The translations under genes were made by a program, and so were the position numbers. From assembly GCA_000934385.1 (NCBI GenBank), contig KN880539.1, forward strand, positions 16,695-80,694: a stretch of DNA of 64,000 nucleotides. The letters are read 5' to 3'. The notes beneath the pieces were generated by a model. It saw only the letters and a list, made by a program, of their open reading frames with translations, had not been told where the DNA came from and did not search any database. Source of the DNA: Cylindrobasidium torrendii FP15055 ss-10 (taxonomy: Eukaryota; Basidiomycota; Agaricomycetes; Agaricales; Physalacriaceae). The number at the start of each line of letters is the position of its first letter. Within the stretch, counting starts at the first letter, position 1. Positions 45,608 through 57,759 of the stretch are shown here, piece by piece.

Positions 45608-48298
45608 ATGGCTCTTCCGTCGTTGATGCTGGCGGCGCTCGGCTCGTCGGCATACGCGTCAAATACCGACCTCGTCAACCCTCTCATTGGAAATACCGGC
45701 CCCGAGCCCAACTACGCAGGCGGCATGATCCCGTCGGTCGCGCCGCCATTTGGCATGACGCGCTGGGTCGCGCAGACGCATCAAAACTGGGTCTCCAAGA
45801 CGCCGTACAATTGGACGGACTCAGATTATATCCATGGATTCGTGGGGACGCACCAGCCTGCCATTTGGATGGGCGAAAGTGGACTGGTGGCTGTCGTCCC
45901 AGGCGCTTCTGACGCTGCGGTGAATGCGATATTCGAGGACCGTGGCTTGAGGAAGGCGCAAGAAAAGTTTGGTGCAAGCCTCTATGAGGTCGAGCTTCTA
46001 CCAGAGAACGGGGGGAGTATCAATGTCGAAATGACTGCGAGTGCGTTCATTCACTGCCCAAATCTACGGCGACTTGCTGACCCTCATTCCAGCATCGCGA
46101 GTAGGCCACTTGAGGTTTACATTCGACGCCAAGTCGCAACCGTATATCCTCATACAGGCGTCGCGTCCTTCCCAACTCTTCCATTCCACGCCTTCATCGT
46201 CGCATTTCAACACAACCTACCCCGACGGTTATGTCCACATATACGCTCAGCAGCAGCAGATCTGTGGCTACAGTACCGAGATGCAGGACACAGTCATTGC
46301 GCCGGTTTCTACCACGGCTCTATGGCAGGAACACCTTCGCGAAGGCACTGGACATGGCGGCTTCAAGGGCTGGTTCTGCGCACGGTTCGACGCTCCATTT
46401 GCGGGCCATGGACTTACTCAAGGGAAAGAGCAACGCGAGGACGACATTGATGGCTTCGGGGCGGAGCTCAGCGCCTATGCGCGCTTCGCATTGGACCAGA
46501 AAACTGTCAACGTTCGTATTGCGACATCGTTCATCTCGATGGAGCAGGCTCTGTACAACTTGGAGCAAGAGGCGCCAGACGGGATATCCTTCGAGGACAC
46601 CGAGGCGAAGACTCGTGCAGAATGGGAGGAAAAGCTCAACCGCGTCGAGCTAAAGGGCGGCAGCAAGGATAACCAAACAACGTTGGTGACTGCGGTGTTC
46701 CATGCCCTCCAGGTGGGCTTGTCCTCTGAGCATACTAGGACGGATAAGCTAACATGTCGAGCAGTACCCGTACGAAATCAGCGAGTACGGAAAGTACTAT
46801 TCCGCCTTGGATGACCAAGTACATGAAGGCGTATCCTACTCGGGCTACTCCATCTGGGACACCTATCGTGCAGAATGGGGCTTCCTCCTCCTCATGGCTC
46901 CCGAACGAATCCCAGGCATGATCCAAAGCATGTTGAACGACTACAAGGAAGGTGGCTGGCTACCAATGTGGAAAAACCTCATCGGTGGGTGCACGTCGAT
47001 TGTCCACTGCAGTTTGATGTCGCTAATGCAAACCAGAGACGAACATTATGATCGCGACACACGCCGACTCGCTCATTGCTGAAGCCGTACTGAAGGGTTT
47101 CGACTACGGGTATGATCTAGATGTTGCATGGGATGCGGTATGGAAGGACGCTACGGTACCGCCAGTCAAAGACTGGGAGACACTGTACGAAGATCGTGAA
47201 GAAGGTGTGGACTACGAGGTTCGTGCGGGTCTGTCGACATCGTACGGGCTTCCAGAGAAGGGCTGGGTAAACGACGACGTGCATTCCGAGAGCGTAAGTC
47301 GCACGCTGGGATATGCCTGTGAGCCATCTTTCCATACCCGAGTATCCACCCATTGACAAGGTAGCAGACGACGACTACGCGGCCGCGCAGCTTGCAAAGC
47401 GACTTGGGAAGCCCGCGTGGATCGTCGACATGCTGCTTAAGCGGTCGATGACCGCACCCTGGCTCGTCTGGAATGCAGATGCCATATCCCAAGACGATTA
47501 TCCTTCAGATGAGGACAAGAAGCGCTTCGAGGGGAAGACCAAGGGATTCGTACAAGGCAGGAATTCCGATGGATCTTGGGCGGCACCCACGTCGGGCTTC
47601 ACCGAAGGCGATAAATGGGCATACTCTTTCGACATCGCACACGACATCCCGGGACTCGTTGAGAAACGCGGTGGTAACGAGGCGTTCGTTGAGAGCTTGG
47701 ACGAGCACTATGACGGCGGGTGGGATTGGTTTGGCAACGAGGCATGTCTAATATCTCAATTTCATTTACCTAGCGTGATGCTGACCATCCGTAGCCTTCC
47801 CACCATATCCCATACCTCTACACACTAGCTGGCCGGCCCGACCTGACACAGCGACGCGTACGCGAGGTTGCAGGCTCAAACTTCAATGCGACGCCATTCG
47901 GACTGAGCGGGAACGAGGACTGTGGGCAAATGAGCGCTTGGTTTTTCTTCAGTGCGCTGGGTTTCTACCCGGTGAACCCTGTTTCGCTGCAATACGTTGT
48001 CGGGACGGCGTTTTTCGACAAGATGACTGTGCGCATTCCTGTGCCCAAGCATCATGGTGCGGAGGCCAAGTCGGAGAAGTTCTATGAAGAGGCGACGCAC
48101 TCGTACGTGCTTACCGTGGAGGCCGAAGGCGCCCAGGAGAAGTTGTATGTGAAGACGCTCTGGGTGAACGGGGAGGAGAGGCCGATACGCGAAGTAGGAT
48201 ACGACGAGTTTGGGAAGGGAGGGCATATTCGATTTGAGATGAGCGCTGAACCGGTGCTGGAAGACAGTAGAGGCGCAATTGTTCACGAGGAACTGTAG
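45608..48298 (+). CDS. Secreted GH92 alpha-mannosidase
   Basis: A family 92 glycoside hydrolase, a calcium-dependent alpha-mannosidase, mostly exo-1,2. It begins MALPSLMLAALGSSAYA (signal peptide), then LVNPLIGNTGPEPNYAGGMI and APPFGMTRWVAQT, which is the GH92 N-terminal signature. Later blocks are YIHGFVGTHQPAIWMGE, FKGWFCARFDAPFAG, YSGYSIWDTYRAEWGFLLL, WLPMWKNLIGETNIMIATHA, DYAAAQLAKRLGKP, and NEPSHHIPYLYTLAGRP (substrate/metal region). The end shows GNEDCGQMSAWFFFSALGFY, then PVNPVSLQYVVGTAFFDK. Six introns; that at 47742-47794 has a GC donor (GAG|GCATGT). It likely trims mannans or glycoproteins outside the cell. Confidence 0.9.
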
Positions 48299-49263
48299 GC
48301 ATTGAACTAAAAGCACGGACGCTCTCTTACTGCAGCACTCCAGGAGAGCGATAGCAAGTGAGATGCAGTAGGAGGCATCACGTGCATATGTAATGATTGA
48401 GAAGTTCAAAAACTGTCGAGCTAGTGCAGCGGAGCCGGCTGGTTTAGTCCTCCAATTCCCACTACGTGAGTCTGAGAGAGAGCCTTTCGCTGCTTCTATC
48501 TGAACATCTAGCTGAAGACTGCTCTCTGTTGGTTGGAGGACCTGGACCATGGGTTGAGCCTGGGATTCAGCTCATTGGACGCTTCGGTTCTGACCGTGAA
48601 CCTGGCGTTGAGCGTTGGAGCCAAGTGCCAAGTAGTATGTCTGGTGCAGTACACGCTCTCGTAGGAGGCTAAAGCTCACCAGTCTAACAGCCGCGTACAT
48701 AACCTACTTCAGTGCCCTTTTATCGTGTCAAGATGCGGCGATCACCCTGATGCCTCCCATGGTGGGGCCCATTTCCTTATGTATTTGTTCTTCCCATCAA
48801 CACTAGACTGCGCGCAAAGACGTGAATCGTGATGCGGACATGAGGCACGTTTGAGGCGCATCGGGGGAGCGCCTGCCAAAAATCATTGGAAATTGGCGTT
48901 CTGTCGCGCGTTTGATCCGTCGTTGTGAAGCAGCGCCAGCGTCCGCGGGGAAGTTGGACATTGCTGAGGCAGCGACACCGTACGTCCTGTAGCATTATAC
49001 ACTGGCTGAATTCACGGTCATTGCCATGATGTTCTTCAGAAGCCAAGGTAGATGAGTTACCGAGATGCTGAGATGATAGGACGCTCACAATGGACCCCCA
49101 CATGGCGGATTCGGAGTGACCTCAGTGTATCACCGTGTCAGAATATTTAGCCCGAACGGTATATATACCCCCATTTCCACTGTTCCTGTTTGGTTTTCTT
49201 TCCTTTCCTTCACGTCTTGGCGGTAACCCCCTCAACGCTTTGCTCGTCGCGGTCCACTCCAAA
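48299..49263. other. Intergenic, about 1 kb
   Basis: No gene supported. A TATATATA at 49160-49167 lies about 100 bases before the next ATG and is probably its TATA box. Confidence 0.5.
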
Positions 49264-50784
49264 ATGTCCATCGCACCTGCTTCGAGCTATGTTGTCTGGT
49301 CTATCGTCTCGATATCACTTTATACCTTTCTTATCTACCATATTCGTGCTTTCGACAACTTCAAGTGTTTGCGATGGAATAACGACAAATCGGGCGCGTT
49401 CAAGCGCTTCATGACATACGCCTACCTCATCAACGTCCCCTTGCTCATTGTGTTTTCGCTGGGATATACTGTCATCAAGTACAAGGAGGGAGACATTGTG
49501 CATCCGCTGCTCGGAAGTGCGTTGTTCTAGGTCTCATCGGTGCATTGAGTACTAACCGACGCAGTCATACCCAAACCTCAGGAGCTCTGGTCTAGCGCAC
49601 ATCGTGCTGCAGTGTTTCCCCTCAACCTGGCGTTCAGTGTCGCCTGGTCCCTCGAGATGGTTGTCCATTTAGAGGAGCTTTGCTTCTGGCTCTTCCTAGT
49701 CACTTCCCAAACAAATCCCCAACAAAACTGGTTCAAGACTGTATACTTCAAGATCTGGGTTGTCGGGTCTGGTGCCGCGCTCATCTTCATGCCTCTCGTT
49801 GCTATCTTCACTCGGGAGAACAAGGCGCGGAACGAAGCGTGCACGTTTCTTGCAGGTGGCTTGGGTAGTCTGGTGATTACCATTTGGTTCTTACCCGTTT
49901 TGTGCGTCTCTCCTGTCTTTTGGACACGGACTCCCGTCTTAAATTCACCCCCGACAGGTGGTCCTTCAATTCCTTCCTGCGGACCCTCAAAGCAGAGGGT
50001 GTAGACAAGTCCACGATCGTCAAGTTGACCAAGTTCCATGAACTGAACGTTAGTGATGCTCAATCCCACGCCCATACACAAGCTCAGAAGTTGACGCCAA
50101 ATACCAGGGCATACGCATCTTCTTCAGGTTCATATTCACTATTCCGCTCGTCATGCTCGGTGCAGATGGCATCACCTCACATCCCAGGATCAATACACAC
50201 CAAGTCGCGGTCGGTGCGTAGCGCGCTCACACCTGGTGCCAAGAACCGTATGCTCACGTCTACGCCGCAGAGCTGCTGACCATCCTCGCTGCCCTGGCCT
50301 GTGGTGCATCTTCAGCCATCACCCTCGTCATCTTCTACCCCCGGTCCATCGAAAACGAGCTCGACGATGCGTCGGCGCCGACACCCGGTCGTCTCACGCA
50401 GAGCATCGACTCCGACGTCGAGTCTGTCATCTCACGACTGGAGCCCCCGCCGGATTCATTTGACGACGGCGCTTCCATCATGAAATTTGAACCAGTGGAG
50501 TCTACCCATGCCATGTCGAATTCCGCGCCGCCCTCACGGCTTACGAGCACACCGTGTCGGTCCGCCACGGACGCTAGCGCGTTCCAGGCTTACCGCTCGA
50601 ACGCTGTGAACCCCATGGTGCACAACTTCACCAGTCCAATCGGTATTTCCTTCGCTTACATCTCCTTCATTGTGGTTTGCTAACAACTCATCTTGTAGAC
50701 ATGGACCACAGGATGATGCGCGGTCCACGCATGATGCGCCCTCGGGATCGAAACCGCCCTCCGTCCCATCTCACGTTCAACTGA
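49264..50784 (+). CDS. Seven-helix membrane protein of unknown family
   Basis: It begins MSIAPASSYVVWSIVSISLY. About seven hydrophobic helices are visible: SYVVWSIVSISLYTFLIYHI, YAYLINVPLLIVFSLGY, AAVFPLNLAFSVAWSLEMVV, YFKIWVVGSGAALIFMPLVA, FLAGGLGSLVITIWFLPVL, GIRIFFRFIFTIPLVMLGAD and LTILAALACGASSAITLVI. A Ser/Pro-rich cytosolic tail of about 140 residues ends with a Met/Arg-rich stretch (MDHRMMRGPRMMRPRDRNRP). Five introns, all in frame. The layout (7 helices, then a long tail) resembles fungal receptor-like proteins, but I do not recognise the family. The central helices with VHLEELCFWLF are distinctive. Confidence 0.72.
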
Positions 50785-51025
50785 GCTTTCTGTCCGCCTT
50801 GCCTTCTTGTCGTTGTAAACCTAGCTTTCCGTCGTACATACTATAGTATTCAGTCAAGTGCCAGAGTGGCCTCCACATATTTTAATTTATTTTGTTCTCC
50901 TGCCGTCAGTACTATCATACCAACGCAGCCTCTGGCAGTGGGAGCAATTATGCCAGAAAATCATCGGCCCTCTTGTCTACAACTAGCGTTGTTGGTGTAG
51001 TTGTACCTAGTTTTTCAGAGAGTAA

Positions 51026-51097
51026 GGGCGTTTAGCTCAGTGGTAGAGCGCCCGCTTCGCATGCGGGAGGTCCGGGTTTCGATCACCCGAGTGTCCA
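51026..51097 (+). tRNA. tRNA-Ala (anticodon CGC)
   Basis: A 72-nt cloverleaf without intron. Acceptor GGGCGTT pairs with AGTGTCC (three G-U pairs), discriminator A. D-arm GCTC-AGTGGTA-GAGC, anticodon stem CCCGC/GCGGG with loop TTCGCAT (anticodon CGC), T-arm CGGGT-TTCGATC-ACCCG. GGGCG...TAGCTCAGTGGTAGAGCG is typical of eukaryotic tRNA-Ala. A CTTTTT at about 51114 can serve as pol III terminator. Confidence 0.92.
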
Positions 51098-51991
51098 TGA
51101 TGTTTGCCGCTCTGCTTTTTGGCCGACCGACCAAGCAGGTGCTCTGAGTCGGAGTATTCCTCAGTATTGAATATTCTCATAGACAGTGGGGAGTAACCCG
51201 GGAGTTGGAAGTCCAACGTCCGCACCACGGAGTTCTACTATGCTGGAACTTAAACTTTGAAGATAGTAAGTAGTGCACTAAAACTAATGAGACGCATCGT
51301 TTGAGTCCCACTGGCAACTGCTATCGTCTACTAGTACGCGTATTACTTATCGCAGACAACGCAATCCCTCTCTCTCTGCGTGTTTGTCCGCACATAGAGA
51401 TGTGAACGCTCGATGTTGAGGAAAACGAAATCACTGCTGTGCTGTGTCGGTCTCGGTTCGACCTGGATAAAGGACGAAAGGGACAGTTTTCAGTCGTACT
51501 ATACGTGGTGTACTGACAAGGCATGGGGCTATTGAAAGGGAGTGGTGTGATACCGTGTGGGCCCACGCGACACGTCGATAGAATGGGCTTTATTGGGACT
51601 CAAAAAATCAAAGAAAACCGAACCTACTGTGATCTTTCCTTTGTCCGCCTCTATAATGAACAAGTTGCGAACAAGGTATCTGTGTGGAGTGGCGTCGGAA
51701 ATTAAGCGAGATCAAGTGTGATCGAAATTTCGGAGCGGAACATGGATTTGTCACGGCATCCTGTCAGCCTGTCACTCGACGACCACCATCTCTGTTTGCT
51801 CCTCTCGTTTTGCGGTCATCATCGATGCAACATTGCTGGACGGCGCTGATAACACGTATTTCTGCTTGTGCACTGTGTGTATGCTGAGAAACGAAACGCG
51901 TACGTGGTGGTTTCCCGGGAGGCTTGCCCGTACTCACAGCGGCTCAAACTGCAGGTCTCGGTCCCCATCGCTCTCTTACAATCTATCCGTC
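51098..51991. other. Intergenic after the tRNA
   Basis: No gene supported; holds the promoter and leader of the NT-C2 gene near its end. Open frames at 51523-51705 and on the minus strand have no recognisable content. Confidence 0.45.
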
Positions 51992-53250
51992 ATGCACTAT
52001 CGCAACGAACGACCCCCGTCGCCCCTCGCTGCTGTTGAGCCCAGAAGTGATAGCCCTGCCCCGCACCTGAAGGGCATACGCGCCCACTTGCACCATTTGC
52101 TGCCCCGCCATGCCCTCTTCCACGCCCAAATCGAAGTCCACCAGATCTCGAACGTGCCGCTCGTGAATGGGGAATTCTCCGTGCGCTGGAAGATTAAGCA
52201 CACCGCGGCGGCGCCCAGCAAGACCAATGGACTGTTCAAGCTTACCAGCAAGAATTCAACCGCAAGCTCCAACGGCAGCACGACGAATCTCAGTTTGACT
52301 CGCACTCGCGACAGCCGGGAGAGCCGAGATATCCAGGAGCAGGACGATTCGGCATCCATCGCGTCTTCCTTATCCCCAGACGACTCGTTTTTCGTATCGT
52401 CCGAAGACCATGGATCCTCGACTGTGCCCACCCTTGTCGTATCTGAAGATGCTCAATCCTCCTCCTCATCGTCATCCAGCCCACGGACCTCGGCGTCGCA
52501 CCGCGGCCAGACGCCGTTTTTCCCGCTTCAAGACCATGCCGTCGTTTGGGAACACTCGATCTCTACATACATAAAGATTCCGCTCTCCCGAGACCGAGCG
52601 ACACCGGATAAGCTCGTTTCCAGCCTCGGCAAGTTCGTGGTCATCCAACACTCCGATGGTGAAGCGCCGCAGAATCCTCGCTATGGGGCACTCTATCTGG
52701 ACTTGTCTCAATACGCTGGCCCAGATGTTGGGGAAGTAACCCGGCCATACCTACTCCGAGATAGCAAGACGAACACGACGCTCAAGGTGCGCTTTTCCTC
52801 ATCTGCATATCATGCAGATCCTGACTTTTCGAATAGTTGACCATCAAGTTGACCCACGTAGGGGGCGAGAAGCACTTTGTGGCGCCTCCCCTGCCCAAAG
52901 CTGAGATCCTCACCGGGCTCGCTGGGTTGCTGGAGAAGGACATCTACCAGAACGTGCCCAGCAAGTTCGACAGGTTTGGGAAATACGTTGGGGACACGGA
53001 CGTGGACCGGGCGGATACCGACTCGGATTCGCATTCTTCGCGGCGCAGTGCTGCGAGTACCCCGATGCCGCTGTATGCACCTTTCGAGGTGTCACAACTG
53101 CCGAACCCGTACGCGTACGGCGCACGGACAACAGATGCACTCATCGAGAGCTTGTTCAACCCCATACGGCTGCCGGCGAGTCTCAAGGCGGATGGCAAGT
53201 TGGATCCGTTTGTCAAGTATGTGCCAGATAGAGAGATTACGGCAGTGTGA
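51992..53250 (+). CDS. NT-C2 domain protein (EEIG1/EHBP1-type N-terminal C2)
   Basis: It has two exons (51992-52786 and 52837-53250). The protein begins MHYRNERPPSPLAAVE. After a short lead comes the first part of an NT-C2 lipid-binding fold, FHAQIEVHQISNVPLVNGEF followed by SVRWKIK. A low-complexity Ser/Asp-rich insertion of about 130 residues follows (many Ser in a row near 52460). The fold then resumes with FFPLQDHAVVWEHSISTYIK, YGALYLDLSQYAG and LKLTIKLTHVGG. The C-terminal part has LLEKDIYQN, then RTTDALIESLFNPI. In animals and other fungi such domains tether proteins to endosomal or actin-linked membranes. The exact role here is inferred. Confidence 0.75.
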
Positions 53251-53904
53251 TTGATCTATGGACACTTCCTCTATGTGTGCATACCCCTTCTTTCGTTTTT
53301 TTTCTTTATTTTATTTTGGATTTGGATATATGTAATGATGAGATGTAGTTTATGACCTCCCCCCCTCCTCCATCACCACCGCCGTTCTTCCTCCTGCCCC
53401 TAACACATACCGCCGCCTACTGTACAGTACCATACACAGACATATACAAAGTACTTTATGCTATCGTTGTCGCATTATCTTATACTTATTCTTTCTGGCT
53501 TTTCACCTTCTTTCGGTTTATTACTTGTAGCATTCTTTTGAGTAATTGATTTTTTTTGGACTTGGATATAGGTGCTCATTGCTGGTGATAATTTGGACAT
53601 CACACGTTCTATGTGTCCTTCCGCGCACTCACTTTGTCGCTAACTATCCCTTGCTTCGCGACGCGCTGCTGTAATCTTTGTTGATTTTCGTTATAGTATA
53701 ACTGGATTGGTTGGGTCTGACTTTCCGTCTTAGCATCTGCCAACTGAACGGTTCGCCCCTGCGTTGCCCTGAAAATGCTACTTGGACTGTGGATTTTTGG
53801 CACATCGCGTCGCGTAAGAGTGAATGGGACACTTGGTTTGATTATCATGAAAGATCATCCTACACGCGGCATAGGCCAGCGCGTGCATAATATCCTGGTA
53901 GATG
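53251..53904. other. Intergenic between convergent genes
   Basis: T-rich 3' regions. The element GGA(T/C)TTGGATATA occurs twice (about 53319 and 53558). No gene seen. Confidence 0.5.
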
Positions 53905-55314
53905 CTACTCTTCAAGCTCATCGACTTCTTCAACACCGCCACCCAAGCCCTCCTCCATCATGCCCACGACCATGTTCATCGCCGCCTTCGACATTTTGGG
54001 CATCGCACCTGGACGCATCAAGGGATGGTGCGCAGGATCCAACTCGTCGTCTGGTCCGGCCATCTCTTCATCATCGTCTGGATCTGCATCTTCATCGTCG
54101 TCTGCATTCGAGTCTGGCTCCCCGTCTCCATCGCCATCCTCATCTTCTGACTCCTCTCCCTCCCCATCTTCGTCTGACGAATCGTCTGACTCGGTGTAAT
54201 CGTCGTCCTCACTGTCCGACAACATCGCCAACGAGTTGATCGTCATTTTCCCCGCTGTCGGCACAAGCTCAGCCTCTTGCTCGTCCGTGCCCTGAGGCAC
54301 CTTGCGATACTTCTTCACCCACTGCCGAATCCCATCCTGTTCCCGTCCGTCCAAAAATGTAAACCCAGTCTGCACACCCTCCTCATCCTCGTCCTCACTT
54401 CTCCGAATGATAGTCGCAGAGCACTGCCGTCCTGTCGCACTAATAACGCGGATGTCGACGATGGAATCTGCTGGCCAGAACTCGCAGGGCTTCGCCTCAC
54501 CCCAGAGAACACCGTCGGCGAAGAACCACAGTGTGCCCACTTTGGCACCAAGATACGCTTCGGTACCTGCTATGGCCTCCCTGCTCGCCGCACTCTTGAA
54601 CACCTTCGTATCCGTCTCGTACACTGGATTCGGCAACCCAAAGTGCGACAGCAGTGTCCGCAGGATGGGAAGTGTCTCCGCGCCTTTCGTCACAGCGGTC
54701 TTCGAGCCATTCGTCGGCGTGGTGTATAGATTCGCGGGGGCCGCTGCGTCCAAGCCAAAGATGATTTGGGGCGCGGCGGTGTCTGGTACATCCGAGGAGA
54801 GAATGACCACAGTCCAATGGGGTTTGGTCTTTCCCCGTGTGGGAACCACGAATGCGCGCTGGAGACTGCTCAGCGAGATGACTGCCTCGATAGCCTGAGA
54901 GGTAGCGTTCACGAACTTCACAGACGCCGCCGTGACAACAATATCGACTTTCTTGCGGACAGGTGCGGTCGTGCTAATCGCGTGCAGAATGAACAATGGT
55001 GCGCTGTCGTCCACAATATCATCTCCGAGTTTAGCCTTCTTTGGTGCGGTGGTTTCTGAAGGCTCGGAGTCGTCGTCGCGTCGGCGCTTCAGTTCAGATG
55101 GCTTGAGCTGCGCGTTGATAGCTTTGAGAAAGTCAGATTGGCGTTTCGATGCGCGGTCGTCCCATTTGTCGCCAGAGGATCGCGTCTCAGACCCACAAAT
55201 AAATCTGAGAATATCCTCGAGGGCTTCTTGTTTGTCGACAGACCGCAGAGTATCCTGCAGTGGCTGGTCCAGGTGTGCAAGCGCCAAATCAAGGAATGAC
55301 GGGGTACCAGACAT
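53905..55314 (-). CDS. RTT106: Histone chaperone Rtt106
   Basis: An intronless frame of 469 residues. Rtt106 binds H3-H4, especially H3 acetylated at K56, and deposits it in replication-linked and silent chromatin. Order of parts: a helical N-terminus (SFLDLALAHLDQPLQDTLRS) and a basic stretch with LKRRRDDDSEPS and APKKAKLGDD (nuclear signal). Two PH-like domains follow, with KKVDIVVTAASVKFVNA, KPHWTVVILSSDVP and then AYLGAKVGTLWFFADGVLWG, FWPADSIVDIRVISATGRQC and TGFTFLDGREQDGIRQWVKK. It ends in a very acidic tail of about 90 residues. Length and layout fit the family. A decayed copy lies 3.8 kb away. Confidence 0.85.
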   Translation of the reverse strand: MSGTPSFLDLALAHLDQPLQDTLRSVDKQEALEDILRFICGSETRSSGDKWDDRASKRQSDFLKAINAQLKPSELKRRRDDDSEPSETTAPKKAKLGDDIVDDSAPLFILHAISTTAPVRKKVDIVVTAASVKFVNATSQAIEAVISLSSLQRAFVVPTRGKTKPHWTVVILSSDVPDTAAPQIIFGLDAAAPANLYTTPTNGSKTAVTKGAETLPILRTLLSHFGLPNPVYETDTKVFKSAASREAIAGTEAYLGAKVGTLWFFADGVLWGEAKPCEFWPADSIVDIRVISATGRQCSATIIRRSEDEDEEGVQTGFTFLDGREQDGIRQWVKKYRKVPQGTDEQEAELVPTAGKMTINSLAMLSDSEDDDYTESDDSSDEDGEGEESEDEDGDGDGEPDSNADDDEDADPDDDEEMAGPDDELDPAHHPLMRPGAMPKMSKAAMNMVVGMMEEGLGGGVEEVDELEE

Positions 55315-56328
55315 CTTTTCCGGGTGTCAGCAGCATGTCCCGTTTAATGTTTGCATGTACGACAACCATGTGCACGGACTTTGGGTGATTGGAATTTGGT
55401 CAACGCGGTCGAAAGCCAAGTCGTGGGAGCGTGACGCGACGCGTTCTTGGGTTGATCGGTGACGTCAGCCCGGCGCCACACTGTAAAGAGATCAATCATC
55501 AAATTTTCGGGTGGTTCTACAAGGTGTGAAAAAATTTGTAAATGATCTATATTTTCAAATTTCTGGGCACCTAAAATTCTGTATGAGTTCTCGATGCTCA
55601 ATACCACATATCCTTGGAACCGCGGCCCGTCGCAGCCGCGTGCAGCATGCTCTATCGATCAACAATTGAATGATCACGGCCCGAATTGGGAAAGCTCCCA
55701 CGCTCACGAGGCGTGTCTGTCATGATGAGAGTTATCGACATTTCCCGCCTGTGCGCCCGGTCTCCTGCATCTCTCGCGGAAGTAAGGACTCTCACTCACT
55801 CTAGTGACTAGAAGTCATTGCTTTACATGCGTCCGAAGGACTTTACTCCCTATATGCTATGAGCCTCCGCAGTGACACCTGGTTATTCAATACACCGCAA
55901 ATGATACGCCTCATTATCAGTCATAGCATGGACAATTGTGAGTCGAATGCGGTGCTGCGCGAAACGTAGCATCCTCTGGCGTTGAAAGAGGGAGGTGACA
56001 TGGAGATGCTGCAATTATGCAGAAAATTCGCCCTTGCCTTGAGATGAAGGACTGGGCGGTAGTGTGTCCATTTCCCGCGAGTCTGGGAGGGAGGGGGTGT
56101 TGCTGGTCACTGGTCATTGACACTGTGCTCAAGCAATGTGTATTTGCCAAGTTGGCTCGTTCGACGAGCCTTTCCCATATATATATATGACCGAGGTGAC
56201 CGTAAGATATCACAATGAAACAAAGGAAGAATATTGCCAGCGGCCATGCGCATGGAAGGTGTGAGTAAGTATCTTGATAAAGAGAAGATGTTCGTAGTAG
56301 CGTGAAGGAAAAGAAACTAGTGCTACAT
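55315..56328. other. Intergenic with the RTT106 promoter
   Basis: The first 450 bases (to about 55770) reappear, diverged, upstream of the decayed copy at 58870-59130, for example GCGGTCGAAAGCCAAGTCGT and GATCAACAATTGAA. A (TA)n run lies at 56176-56188. No gene. Confidence 0.55.
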
Positions 56329-57351
56329 TCAACCCTGTACCGGGCGGACTAGGCGCGCGCATTTCCTCTTGTGTCGCGACGCCGACGCTGCGTGCCGGAA
56401 AGTCTTGCTGCATCCTAGTGCACACGAGACACGTCGACCACGGTGTGCGGCTTTGATGTGAACTACCACTCGAGACATGAGTAACCTAAGTTCAATGATA
56501 AGGAAATGGCCAAGACGTACCATTTCTGGTCTTCTTGTTCTTGTAGTCCTTGGAGCACTCAGCGCATTTGAAGCGGGGCTGTGGCGGATAGAAGTCCGTC
56601 ACAGACGTCTTAGTGAGCAAGGGTAAAGGTTCGTCGCACCGTACAGCATGTATGGGACTACAAAGGATGAATGTCTGTCGAAACATTCGTGAATACGACT
56701 CACTGAGCCTCATTCACAGCGGGTTCATCCCGAATCATGCCGAGCACGTGGTTATACTCTTCGGCATCGAAGGGATCGGTGAGGACCCAGTCATATCGAG
56801 TAGGGGCGCTTAGAAGCGGGTCATTCTTCTCTGCCTCAGTCGTGTAAAAGGCATGGTGGTCGAAGTGAACGGTGTGGTCCTCGTACACAGCGTGGGCTGT
56901 GTCTACCATTGCTCTGCCGCCCGCCGACGAGGGTTGGTTCCTTCTGAGTGTAAGGCAACAGCATACGAAGAACACTGCAAAAGGCTTGCTCATAGAGATT
57001 CAGCGGATTAGGACCAAGGAGGGTTTCGTCGAGGGCTGTGCAAGTGCAGGCATGCTCTTGAGGATCGAAGAGAGGCTGGTGTTTGCCCAGCAAAGATGCC
57101 TCTAGCACGTCGGAAAACCAGAGAATAAACCTGCAAGTTCGAGGATGGTTTTTCCGTGACTGCATTTCTGTGGAGACTTGAGATGCTGCAGAGCTGTTAA
57201 GTACATTTGGAGTGGTAGGCTGTGGTAGGCTACTCCTGAACTTGAAACCATTAACGTCAAAACTACTATAGAGAGGCAAATGCTCCTCAGAGGCAGCTTC
57301 CTGCGCGCTGTCTGCGTGTAGAGGGCGCTCGCCACAACCTACGCACTTCAT
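56329..57351 (-). CDS. C2H2-type zinc-finger protein
   Basis: The spliced model starts MKCVGCGERPLHADSAQEA. Its introns begin with GTATGC (in the block EQAFCSVL), GTGAGTCG (after VNEA) and GTACGTC (after KKTRN). Near the C-terminus are two adjacent fingers. The first is C-AE-C-x12-H-x4-H (FKCAECSKDYKNKKTRN joined to VHIKAAH). The second is an atypical C-x3-C-x12-H-x3-C (SCALGCSKTF, then SRHKRKC). The N-terminal part (residues 1-170) has no known domain. The finger pair suggests nucleic-acid binding, probably a transcription regulator. The intron splitting finger 1 supports the model. The first intron uses an acceptor GGCAGAG that I am less sure about. Confidence 0.6.
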
Positions 57352-57758
57352 TCAATACAGAAATTTATTGGGGGTCCGTTTGGATGTCGCATGTAAGGAC
57401 ATAACTTGTACAGATGTGGTAATCACTGCACATAAAGGTTGCTCCCTCTGGTTGTGGTGCGGCAAGGTGAAGCAAAGGCTAAACTGCAGAAGGGGTCATT
57501 GCAAGAGCACCCAAGCCGATGGCGAAAACCCAGCGCTATGGAGATTGAGCAATGTTTATGAAATGGGGATGAAGGTCCACTCAGCCTGGAGAAGCGAAGA
57601 GGGTTATTTGCTTCCGGAGGGAAGGTGGATTGGCACGAGCACATGTAAGGCCCACATACCTGAGTTCGGTGATTAGGCTCCGCTGGAGACTTCTGCGCTT
57701 TCCATAATTCAATTCGAGAGGAAAGGACGCAGCCAAACTCATCATCTTGGTCAATCCA
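57352..57758. other. Intergenic, about 400 bases
   Basis: Upstream of the zinc-finger gene and downstream of the decayed RTT106 copy. The plus frame at 57368-57676 has no recognisable content. Confidence 0.45.
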
Positions 57759-57759
57759 T

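Noticed and set aside
41346..48298. P450, FAD protein and GH92 as a biosynthetic cluster
   Set aside because: No core synthase, no shared pathway logic, and the neighbours are common single genes.
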